In this document: one piece after another, positions 1 to 5,288 of the stretch
Layout: every line of letters begins with the position of its first letter
Position numbering within the stretch: the stretch's first letter is position 1
Source: Comamonadaceae bacterium
GTDB taxonomy: Bacteria > Pseudomonadota > Gammaproteobacteria > Burkholderiales > Burkholderiaceae_C
Assembly: GCA_947374485.1 (NCBI GenBank)
Contig: CANCCF010000249.1
Span: forward strand, 1 to 5,288
Direction: 5' to 3'
Length of the DNA stretch: 5,288 nucleotides
The notes under the pieces: generated by a model
What the model was told of the DNA's origin: nothing
Database searches by the model: none
The model's input: the letters and a program-made list of their open reading frames with translations, nothing else
Made by a program: the position numbers and the translations under genes

Positions 1-2088
1 GAGAACAGCCAGGACCGCATAGGCGCCACCGTGGGCGCCATTCTGGACACCAGCTTCCACGTGAAGACTTACTCCGGCGGCATTGGCAACCCCGAGCTCA
101 TGGACAATTTGCCGGTGTTTGCCAGGAACCTGGCGACCAGTAATTTGAAGAGCTATTGCGTGGTCGTCAACGGCCGCTTGCACCAGTTCGTGGCCACACC
201 CATCAAGGCGCCCTCGGTGGTGGGCTGGATTGTGATGGGCTTTGCAGTGGACGCCGCACTGGCGGGCGAAATGGAAACGCTCACTGCCACCAAGGTGGTG
301 ATCTTCCAGAAGCAGGGGGCCGCCCGGGCCAATGAGGTCTTCAGCTCCATGGCCCTGAAAGGCAAGAAAGATGCCTTGCCAACGGACACCAACGCGGGCA
401 GCGCAGAGATTGGTGGCGAGGACTATGCCTTCCAGAAGGTCACCAACCGGCGCGACCTGGAATCGGTGGAGGTGTATCTGCTGTCGCCCAAGGAGCAGGC
501 CCGTGAGGTGTTTGGCTACATGAAGAAGATGCTGGTGTTGATTGATGCGGTGGGCCTGTTGCTGTTTGCCCTGGGCAGCATGGAATTGGCCCGCCGGGTC
601 TCGCAGCCGCTGACTTCCCTCATGAAGGACGCCAGGCGCCTGGCCCGGGGCGACTATTCGCAGAAGATTGCCGACTTTGGCAGGCAGGACGAGGTCGGCA
701 ATTTCGCCAGATCGTTTGACACCATGCGCGAGAGCATCCAGGCGTCTGAAGCCGAGGTGCGGCGCCTGGCCTATTGGGACCGTCTGACCGGCTTGCCCAA
801 CCGTGCCCAGTTCATCGAGAAGCTCAAGGCTTTGCTGGCGGAAGGTGCGGCTGCGAAGAGCCAACTGTCTGTGGTGGTGCTGGACCTGGACCGCTTCAAA
901 CACATCAACGATGTGCTGGGCTATTCGTTTGGCGACAAGGTGCTGCGCATCATGGGCGAGCGCCTGCAGCAGCTATTTGCCAATACCCCGCATCTGTCCA
1001 GCCGGCTGGGCGGCGGGCAGTTTGCCCTCATTCTGGAGGGCTGTGGTGAACCCCAGGCGCTGGCTGTGGCCCGAAAGATCCACGACGCCCTGGAAGAGCC
1101 GGTGCGCATGGAGGGGCAGGCGGTGGACCTGCGTGTGGGCATTGGCATTTACGTGTGTGCAGAAGGACTGCTTGATGCCGACGTGGTGGTGGGGCGCGCC
1201 GAGGTGGCCATGTACTCGGCCAAACGCAAGAGCTCGGACACCCAGGTCTACGAGCCTGAACTGGACTCGGGCAGTGCCCTGTCTTTGTCCATGTTGGGCG
1301 AGCTGCGCGAAGCCATCGCCGGCAACCAGCTGCGCCTGTTTTTGCAGCCCAAGATTGACCTGCAGACCAACCGGGTGATTGCTTCCGAGGCGCTGATCCG
1401 CTGGCAGCATCCGGTGCGCGGCATGGTGCCGCCCATGGACTTCATCCCCTTTGCCGAGCAGACCGGCTTTATCCGCCACCTGACCATGTGGATGATTGAA
1501 GAGGTGGCCAGGTCCTGGAACGCCTTGCAGACCGGCGCACACCCGATGCGCATTGCCATCAACCTGTCAACCCGTGACCTGCTGGACCAGGAATTTCCCG
1601 CCAAGCTGGAGGCCCTGCTGGGCAAGTACGCGGTGGAGCGCAGTGGCCTGTGCCTGGAGATCACCGAGAGCTCCATCATGGATGACCCGATCCGCGCCGA
1701 GGCCACGCTCAACGAGTTGTCGCAAGCCGGCTACAAGCTCTCGATTGACGACTTTGGCACCGGCTATTCGTCGCTGGCCTATCTGAAAAAGCTGCCCGTC
1801 AATGAACTCAAGATCGACAAGTCTTTCGTGATGGGCATGGAGAGCAGCCGCAGTGACGCGCAGATTGTGAAGTCCACCATCGACCTGGCGCACAACCTGG
1901 GGCTCTCGGTGGTGGCCGAAGGCATTGAGAACCAGAACATCTTCAACCTGCTGCGTGACCTGTCCTGTGATGAAGGGCAGGGCTACCACATGGGTCGGCC
2001 CCTGCCCTTGGCGGACTTTGCCAGTTGGCGCGACAAGTGGGAAAGCCGGCATCGGGATGTTGAAACCAGTGAAGGAAAGCAGGGATGA
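1..2088 (+). CDS. Membrane sensor c-di-GMP phosphodiesterase (Cache-like/HAMP/degenerate GGDEF/EAL), 5' end outside window
   Basis: The frame is open from base 1, so the gene starts upstream; the GTG at 31 is internal to the sensor domain. Counting residues from base 31: about 1-160 is an extracytoplasmic sensor resembling a double-Cache (dCache_3-like) domain, 167-187 is a membrane segment, and 187-240 is HAMP. GGDEF follows from about 247, and EAL spans about 421-672. The GGDEF signature is GGGQF (327-331), with the metal/catalytic positions lost and no RxxD inhibitory site, so cyclase activity is unlikely. The EAL domain keeps its catalytic set: E453 of EAL, N511, E543/E546 of EITE, D573-D574 of DDFGTGYSS, K594, E630 and Q650. 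I therefore infer an inner-membrane phosphodiesterase that hydrolyses c-di-GMP to pGpG, with GGDEF perhaps acting as a GTP-binding regulatory module. Its stop overlaps the next start, indicating co-transcription. The family call is sure; the Cache subtype is tentative. Confidence 0.96.
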   Translation, partial: ENSQDRIGATVGAILDTSFHVKTYSGGIGNPELMDNLPVFARNLATSNLKSYCVVVNGRLHQFVATPIKAPSVVGWIVMGFAVDAALAGEMETLTATKVVIFQKQGAARANEVFSSMALKGKKDALPTDTNAGSAEIGGEDYAFQKVTNRRDLESVEVYLLSPKEQAREVFGYMKKMLVLIDAVGLLLFALGSMELARRVSQPLTSLMKDARRLARGDYSQKIADFGRQDEVGNFARSFDTMRESIQASEAEVRRLAYWDRLTGLPNRAQFIEKLKALLAEGAAAKSQLSVVVLDLDRFKHINDVLGYSFGDKVLRIMGERLQQLFANTPHLSSRLGGGQFALILEGCGEPQALAVARKIHDALEEPVRMEGQAVDLRVGIGIYVCAEGLLDADVVVGRAEVAMYSAKRKSSDTQVYEPELDSGSALSLSMLGELREAIAGNQLRLFLQPKIDLQTNRVIASEALIRWQHPVRGMVPPMDFIPFAEQTGFIRHLTMWMIEEVARSWNALQTGAHPMRIAINLSTRDLLDQEFPAKLEALLGKYAVERSGLCLEITESSIMDDPIRAEATLNELSQAGYKLSIDDFGTGYSSLAYLKKLPVNELKIDKSFVMGMESSRSDAQIVKSTIDLAHNLGLSVVAEGIENQNIFNLLRDLSCDEGQGYHMGRPLPLADFASWRDKWESRHRDVETSEGKQG
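2071..2076 (+). promoter_or_regulatory. Ribosome binding site for the DUF3034 gene
   Basis: GAAGGA lies 8 bases before the ATG at 2085, inside the last codons of the EAL gene. It favours the ATG at 2085 over the in-frame ATG at 2097. The 2085 start also produces the ATGA overlap typical of translational coupling. Confidence 0.6.
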
Positions 2089-3023
2089 ACATACGCATGA
2101 CATGTTGCAGCGCTGCAGTGCTGCTGGCTTGGCTCGGAGTCGTGTCTGGCGCACACGCGGCAACGGGCAAGCTGCTGCTCACCGGCGGCGTGACCAGTGT
2201 GGACGGTGCAGCCGGTGGCGGCATCAGCCCTTGGGCCCTGGTGGGCACCTACGCGGCCGAGGGCGAGGTGGGCTTTACGGCAGGCGCCTCGCACCTGCAG
2301 GCGCAGGACTACAGCCTGGGCACCTACGGCGTGGCCGCCGCCTTCAACAACCGCTGGGAGGCCAGCCTGTCCCAGCAAGACCTGGACGCATCGGTGGCCA
2401 CCGGCCTGAATGCGCTGGGCTTTGCCGTCAGCCCGGGTGCGCACATCAAGGTGAACACCCTGGGCCTGAAGGCCCGGCTGGCGGGCGAGGCCATTCTGGA
2501 TTCAGACACCTGGATGCCACAGCTTTCGGCGGGCGTGCTGTTCAAAGAGACGCAGGCTGCCAGCATCCGCCCCGTGCTGGATTTTCTGGGTGCCAAAACC
2601 GAAGGTGCCGAGGTGTATGTGTCGGCTGCCAAGCTGCTGCTCAAAAACAGTGTGCTGCTCAATGCCACCCTGCGCTACACCAACGCCAACCAGGGCGGCC
2701 TGCTGGGCTTTGGCTCCAAGGCGCCCGGCACCGATGGCATGACGCTGCAGCCGGAGTTCTCGATTGGCTACCTGCTCTCCAAAAACCTGGTGCTGGGGGC
2801 CGAGTACCGCGCCAACCCCAACAACCTGGAGGCGCTGGGGCGCGCGGCCGGCTTGGGCTCTGGCTTGGCCTCGGACAACTGGCAAGACGTGTTCGTGGCC
2901 TGGGCACCTTCCAAGCACGTTTCGCTGACGCTGGCCTGGGCCGACCTGGGCCGGGTACTGCCAGCCCTTACCAATGGCAAAAACCAGAACGGTTTTTATG
3001 TTGCTGTTCAGATCGCCCAATAA
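2085..3023 (+). CDS. DUF3034 family outer-membrane protein candidate
   Basis: This is a 312-residue exported protein of unknown molecular function. Residues 1-25 look like a Sec signal peptide: Arg4, a hydrophobic core, and an AHA|A cleavage site after residue 25. The mature part starts with the GKLLLTGGV and GAAGGGISPWA-like segments, followed by alternating polar/apolar strands (for example GTYGVAAAFNNRWEASLSQQ, then TLRYTNANQGGLLGFGSK). I recognise this pattern as DUF3034 (Pfam PF11231) from memory. The strand pattern fits a small outer-membrane beta-barrel, although the last residue is Gln rather than the usual terminal Phe. The start at 2085 has a good ribosome binding site and overlaps the upstream stop by four bases (ATGA). 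The globin follows closely, so the gene probably belongs to one operon with both neighbours. A role as porin or envelope partner of the globin is inference. Confidence 0.88.
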   Translation: MNIRMTCCSAAVLLAWLGVVSGAHAATGKLLLTGGVTSVDGAAGGGISPWALVGTYAAEGEVGFTAGASHLQAQDYSLGTYGVAAAFNNRWEASLSQQDLDASVATGLNALGFAVSPGAHIKVNTLGLKARLAGEAILDSDTWMPQLSAGVLFKETQAASIRPVLDFLGAKTEGAEVYVSAAKLLLKNSVLLNATLRYTNANQGGLLGFGSKAPGTDGMTLQPEFSIGYLLSKNLVLGAEYRANPNNLEALGRAAGLGSGLASDNWQDVFVAWAPSKHVSLTLAWADLGRVLPALTNGKNQNGFYVAVQIAQ

Positions 3024-3042
3024 ATTGCCGGGTTACATGACC

Positions 3043-3501
3043 ATGAAAAATCTGTCTTCACGATTGAGGGTGCTGGGCTTTGCCGTGTTGGCCTGCCTGG
3101 CCTCTGCACCAGCGATGTCCCAGCCGGCAGGCTCGGGCAGCCTGTACCAGGCGCTGGGCAGCCAGCCCGGCGTGCATGCGCTGAGCGAGGCCTTTGCGGC
3201 GCAGCTTACCGCCGACGCAAGAGTGTCCGAGGGCTTCAAGGAAACCAATATGAAGCGCTTCAAGCAGAAGCTCGAAGAACAAATTTGCCAAGTGAGTGGC
3301 GGGCCCTGCAGCTACACCGGAGACCCGATGTACGAGGTGCACAAGGGCCTGAAGGTGACAGCTGCCGGGTTCAATGCCGTGGTGGAAGACCTGCAAAAAG
3401 CCATGGAGGTCTTAAGCATTCCCTTTGCCACGCAAAACGCCTTGCTGGCCCTGCTGGCGCCCATGCACCGCGAGATTGTGGCCAAGCCCACTGCGAACTA
3501 A
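3043..3501 (+). CDS. Exported group 1 truncated haemoglobin with unusual distal pocket
   Basis: This is a 152-residue protein. A signal peptide covers about residues 1-26 (basic start, core VLGFAVLA, Ala-rich cleavage zone), followed by a 2-on-2 globin fold of normal length. Visible landmarks are SLYQALG at the A helix, Phe65 at CD1, GGP (86-88) before YTG, and the proximal haem ligand His100 in VHKGL. Aligned without gaps to my recollection of Mycobacterium tuberculosis trHbN, B10 is Ala52 instead of Tyr, E7 is Phe73 and E11 is Leu77 instead of Gln. The distal pocket is therefore apolar. Cys82 and Cys89 are the only cysteines in the Sec-processed form and could form a disulfide. It probably binds haem in the periplasm. 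A VLAC sequence ending at Cys18 could instead be a weak lipobox. The ATG at 3037, two codons upstream, is an equally possible start. A longer in-frame opening from 2974 would overlap the DUF3034 gene and bury the signal peptide. Confidence 0.92.
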   Translation: MKNLSSRLRVLGFAVLACLASAPAMSQPAGSGSLYQALGSQPGVHALSEAFAAQLTADARVSEGFKETNMKRFKQKLEEQICQVSGGPCSYTGDPMYEVHKGLKVTAAGFNAVVEDLQKAMEVLSIPFATQNALLALLAPMHREIVAKPTAN

Positions 3502-3523
3502 AACAGCTGCCCGGTGCGGCTGT
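3498..3523 (-). terminator. Terminator-like hairpin inside the dinB 3' end
   Basis: Bases 3503-3510 and 3516-3523 form an 8-bp stem (seven Watson-Crick pairs and one G-U) around a 5-base loop. Read on the - strand, the stem runs directly into TTTTAG, a short U-run. The hairpin covers the codons for Ser-Arg-Thr-Gly-Gln-Leu, and the U-run covers Phe plus the stop codon of dinB. On the + strand no U-run follows, so it would end globin transcripts poorly. The U-tract is short, so activity is uncertain. Confidence 0.35.
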
Positions 3524-4769
3524 CTGCGCTTGCACTTTCTGGTGTGCGCGCCGGGCTCTGCGCCCCGGCCAGCGCGTCTTCGGCCTTCAGCAAGGCACCC
3601 ACCCGCACACCCAACAGGCGCAGGCGCTTTTGCAGCGGCGCACGCTTCAAACACTGCCCGGCAAACTGCCGGATCTCGGCGGCGTCAGCCGTGAAGTGGC
3701 CAATCGTCTGGTCACGCGTGACGATCTGGAAATCGTCAAAGCGCAGCTTGATGCCAATGGTCTTGCCCACATAGCCCTTGCGCTGCAGGTCACCGGCCAC
3801 CTGCTCGCACAGGCGGGTGAAGATGGCGCCCAGCTCGGCGCGGTTGCGCACCGCGTGCAGGTCGGTGTCAAACGTGGTCTCGCGGCTCATGCTGACTGGC
3901 TCGCTCTCGGTCACCACCGGCCGCTCGTCCTGCCCGTGCGAGGCCGCGTGCAGCCAGGCGCCGGTGCGCTCGCCAAAGGTGTCCATCAGCCACTGCACGT
4001 CGCGCGTGGCCAGTTCGCCTATGGTCTCTATGCCGTGGCTCTTGAGCTTGGCGTCGGCCTTGGGGCCAATGCCGTTGATCTTGCGGCAGGCCAGGGGCCA
4101 GATTTTGGTCTCCAGATCGTCCTCCAGCACGATGGAAATGCCGTTGGGCTTGTTGAACTCGCTGGCCATCTTGGCCAGCAGTTTGTTGGGTGCCACGCCG
4201 ACCGAGCAGGTCAGGCCGGTGTCATCAAAAATGGCTTTCTGCATCAGCCGTGCCAGCACCCGCCCGCCCTCGCGCTGGCCGCCGGGCACGTCGGTGAAGT
4301 CGATGTAGACCTCGTCCACACCCCGGTCTTCCATTTGCGGCGCAATCTCGGTGATCAGGGTCTTGAAGCGGCGCGAGTAGTGGCGGTACTGCTCAAAGTC
4401 CACCGGCAACAAAATGGCCTGTGGGCACAGCTTGGCCGCCTTCATCAGGCCCATCGCCGAGCCCACGCCAAACTGGCGCGCGGCATAGGTGGCGGTGGTG
4501 ATGACACCGCGCCCGGTGTAGCCCGAGAGCAGTGGAAAGAAGCCCAGCGGAATGCGGTGCAACTGTTCGCTGGTCCATTCCTGCTCCGGGTGGGCGGCAC
4601 GCAGGCGGCCCAGGAGGTCGTCCTCGCGCCTGCGCCCGCCGCCAATCACCACTGGCAGGCCCTTGAGCTGGGGGTAGCGCAGCAGCTCTACCGAGGCATA
4701 AAACGCGTCCATGTCCAGGTGCGCGATGCGGCGCACTGTGGCTGGGATGGGGTGGGTCGGGGAGGGCAC
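3498..4769 (-). CDS. dinB: DNA polymerase IV (Y-family translesion polymerase)
   Basis: This 423-residue Y-family polymerase performs translesion DNA synthesis in the cytoplasm. The catalytic carboxylates are present: Asp19 in HLDMDAFY, and Asp152-Glu153 in GVDEVYID. Tyr24 is the steric gate. Further landmarks are TCSVGVAPNKLLAKMAS (palm), a helix-hairpin-helix INGIGPKADAKL near 231-242 (thumb), and the little finger from about 290 (SMSRETTFD, then GKTIGIKLRFDDF). Residues 48-86 form a block of about 39 residues absent from E. coli Pol IV. The C-terminus ends GQLF, a shortened clamp-binding tail. The start is uncertain. GTG at 4769 is chosen because it lies downstream of the best -10 candidate. 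GTG at 4736 (VRRIAHLD) aligns exactly with the E. coli N-terminus and is a serious alternative. GTG at 4808 would precede the predicted transcript start. None has a good Shine-Dalgarno sequence. The stop overlaps the globin stop. No LexA box is visible. Confidence 0.96.
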   Translation of the reverse strand: MPSPTHPIPATVRRIAHLDMDAFYASVELLRYPQLKGLPVVIGGGRRREDDLLGRLRAAHPEQEWTSEQLHRIPLGFFPLLSGYTGRGVITTATYAARQFGVGSAMGLMKAAKLCPQAILLPVDFEQYRHYSRRFKTLITEIAPQMEDRGVDEVYIDFTDVPGGQREGGRVLARLMQKAIFDDTGLTCSVGVAPNKLLAKMASEFNKPNGISIVLEDDLETKIWPLACRKINGIGPKADAKLKSHGIETIGELATRDVQWLMDTFGERTGAWLHAASHGQDERPVVTESEPVSMSRETTFDTDLHAVRNRAELGAIFTRLCEQVAGDLQRKGYVGKTIGIKLRFDDFQIVTRDQTIGHFTADAAEIRQFAGQCLKRAPLQKRLRLLGVRVGALLKAEDALAGAQSPARTPESASADSRTGQLF

Positions 4770-4772
4770 GGG
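4744..4772 (+). other. Potential G-quadruplex-forming tract at the dinB start
   Basis: Six runs of three or four G lie on the + strand: 4744-4746, 4749-4752, 4754-4756, 4759-4762, 4764-4766 and 4770-4772. The intervening loops are 2, 1, 2, 1 and 3 bases. Four runs suffice for a quadruplex, so this is a redundant, short-loop motif. Two shorter GG steps (4774-4775 and 4777-4778) follow. The G-rich strand is the dinB template strand and lies upstream of the rid-like gene. Folding in the cell is not shown by sequence alone. Confidence 0.65.
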
Positions 4773-4808
4773 AGGCGGCGGATGCGGGTATTCTTGGGCG
4801 TCTGCCAC

Positions 4809-4829
4809 AGTATAGAGACCGCCATGCAA
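4809..4829 (-). promoter_or_regulatory. Candidate dinB promoter -10 region
   Basis: On the - strand TATACT (4814-4809) matches five of six bases of the sigma-70 -10 box. A TTGTCG element 15 bases further upstream (4835-4830) matches four of six -35 positions, with spacing at the short edge. Transcription would begin near 4802, giving a leader of about 33 bases before GTG 4769 or 66 before GTG 4736. Confidence 0.35.
4811..4816 (+). promoter_or_regulatory. Candidate -10 element for the Rid-like gene, overlapping the dinB -10
   Basis: TATAGA lies 7 bases before the ATG at 4824 and shares most of its bases with the opposite-strand TATACT. If used, transcription would begin at or very near the start codon, giving a leaderless or nearly leaderless mRNA. 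No convincing -35 element is seen at 16-18 bases, so support is weak. Confidence 0.25.
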
Positions 4830-5231
4830 CGACAACTCATCAGCTCCGGCTCCAGCTTTGAAGCCCAAATCGGCTACTCCCGCGCGGTGGTGGCGGGCAA
4901 CTGGGTGTTTGTCTCCGGCACCACCGGCTTTGACTACGCAACGATGGCGATATCCGACAGCCTGCTGGAGCAGACCGAGCAGTGCCTGAAAAACATTCAG
5001 TCCGCGCTGGAGCAGGCGGGCTCCACCCTCAAGGATGTCGTGCGCGTCACCTACGTGCTGCCGCGTGCGCAGGACTTTGAGCAATGCTGGCCGGTGCTGC
5101 GCCAGTACTTTGGCGAGGTGCGGCCCGCAGCGATGATGATCTCGGCAGGCCTTGCCGACCCACGCATGCAGATCGAGATCGAGGTCACGGCGCTCAAGCC
5201 GGAGTTCCATCCCCGGGCCTTCCAGGGCTGA
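4824..5231 (+). CDS. RidA-superfamily (YjgF/YER057c/UK114) protein, non-canonical
   Basis: This 135-residue protein has the normal length of the Rid family, which forms small cytoplasmic trimers. Visible family landmarks are GNWVFVSGTTGFD (25-37), QTEQCLKNIQSALEQAG (50-66), the VVRVTYVL strand (72-79), and the C-terminal RPAAMMISAGL (100-110) and IEIEVTAL (117-124) segments. True RidA enzymes, which deaminate reactive 2-aminoacrylate-type enamines, carry an Arg in a RPAR motif. Here that position is Ala103, so the protein should fall in one of the Rid groups lacking that Arg, and imine deaminase activity is doubtful. ATG 4824 is the only start that fits the family's N-terminus; the frame stays open far upstream only because it lies opposite dinB. 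Only a weak GAG sits 6 bases before the ATG. It is divergent from dinB, with about 54 bases between them. Substrate unknown. Confidence 0.92.
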   Translation: MQRQLISSGSSFEAQIGYSRAVVAGNWVFVSGTTGFDYATMAISDSLLEQTEQCLKNIQSALEQAGSTLKDVVRVTYVLPRAQDFEQCWPVLRQYFGEVRPAAMMISAGLADPRMQIEIEVTALKPEFHPRAFQG

Positions 5232-5247
5232 GCAAGCCAGGAAGTTT
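5219..5247 (+). terminator. Weak terminator-like hairpin after the Rid-like gene
   Basis: CTTCC (5219-5223) pairs with GGAAG (5240-5244), and GGCT (5226-5229) pairs with AGCC (5235-5238). A 5-base loop and a small internal bulge separate the arms, and TTT follows on the + strand. It straddles the Rid-like stop codon. The stem is imperfect and the U-run very short, so this is only a candidate for ending rightward transcription before the convergent gene. Confidence 0.25.
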
Positions 5248-5288
5248 CAGGGCTTGAAGTCGTAGGTGCCGGGCAGCAGGATGTTGGT
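5247..5288 (-). CDS. C-terminal fragment of an unidentified gene running off the right edge
   Basis: On the - strand the last 13 codons read TNILLPGTYDFKP and then TGA. Every one of the 13 sense codons ends in G or C, as expected for real coding sequence in this genome. The stop lies 15 bases beyond the Rid-like stop, so the genes converge. The fragment is too short to identify the protein. Confidence 0.45.
   Translation of the reverse strand, partial: TNILLPGTYDFKP

Noticed and set aside
31..33. GTG at 31 as the start of the GGDEF/EAL gene
   Set aside because: The frame is open to base 1, and a start here would remove the N-terminal membrane segment that a periplasmic Cache-like domain needs.
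973..1542. Long - strand open frames inside the EAL gene (such as 973-1542 and 1248-1712)
   Set aside because: These are shadows of a strongly supported + strand gene, with no recognisable domains.
1925..3040. 371-codon + strand frame overlapping the DUF3034 gene
   Set aside because: It is an out-of-frame, Gly/Arg/Ala/Gln-rich translation of the DUF3034 coding sequence. The other frame has a signal peptide, a family match and a ribosome binding site.
2974..3042. Upstream start for the globin frame at ATG 2974
   Set aside because: It would overlap the DUF3034 gene by 50 bases and place a polar stretch before an obvious signal peptide; 3043 or 3037 fits better.
4736..4810. LexA/SOS box upstream of dinB
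   Set aside because: CTGT (4736-4739) and ACAG (4807-4810) half-sites exist but are about 70 bases apart instead of 8, so no CTGT-N8-ACAG operator is present.
4770..5210. N-terminal extension of dinB of up to 147 residues, antisense to the Rid-like gene
   Set aside because: It is the mirror of a clear Rid gene, has no DinB homology, and lies upstream of the likely promoter.
3285..5231. 648-codon + strand open frame running antisense through dinB and into the Rid-like gene
   Set aside because: The part before 4824 is the complement of dinB, lacks family features, and is open only because of high GC. The real protein begins at ATG 4824.

Overview
The window reads as chromosome of a GC-rich beta-proteobacterium. 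The best guess is the Comamonadaceae/Burkholderiales (Rhodoferax-like). This rests on the strong G/C preference at third codon positions, a DinB carrying an extra block that I recall from Burkholderiales polymerases, and a DUF3034-type outer-membrane protein next to an exported globin. No phage, IS, tRNA, rRNA or CRISPR feature is visible. Coding density is near total.

Layout: (1) 1-3501, + strand, is a tightly packed three-gene unit. It holds the 3' part of a membrane-bound sensor with Cache-like, HAMP, degenerate GGDEF and intact EAL domains (a probable c-di-GMP phosphodiesterase), then a DUF3034 outer-membrane beta-barrel candidate joined by an ATGA stop/start overlap, then an exported group 1 truncated haemoglobin 13-19 bases later. 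(2) 3498-4769, - strand, is dinB (DNA polymerase IV). It converges on the globin so closely that the two stop codons overlap. (3) 4770-4823 is a short divergent intergenic region with overlapping candidate -10 elements for both directions. Beside it, at 4744-4772 across the dinB start, is a strong potential G-quadruplex tract. (4) 4824-5231, + strand, is a RidA-superfamily protein lacking the catalytic arginine of true RidA. (5) 5247-5288, - strand, is the likely C-terminal end of another, unidentified gene.

How the genes may work together: the first unit combines a periplasm-facing signal input (the Cache-like domain and an exported haem protein), an outer-membrane component, and a cytoplasmic c-di-GMP output. 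The globin's distal pocket appears to lack the usual Tyr B10 and Gln E11, which argues against a standard O2-binding/NO-dioxygenase role. A functional link among the three is inferred from gene order only. DinB (translesion synthesis) and the Rid-like protein are divergently arranged and may share regulatory DNA. The most unusual features are the G-quadruplex tract at the dinB/rid divergence, the aberrant globin pocket in an envelope/c-di-GMP unit, and the terminator-like hairpin inside the last dinB codons.
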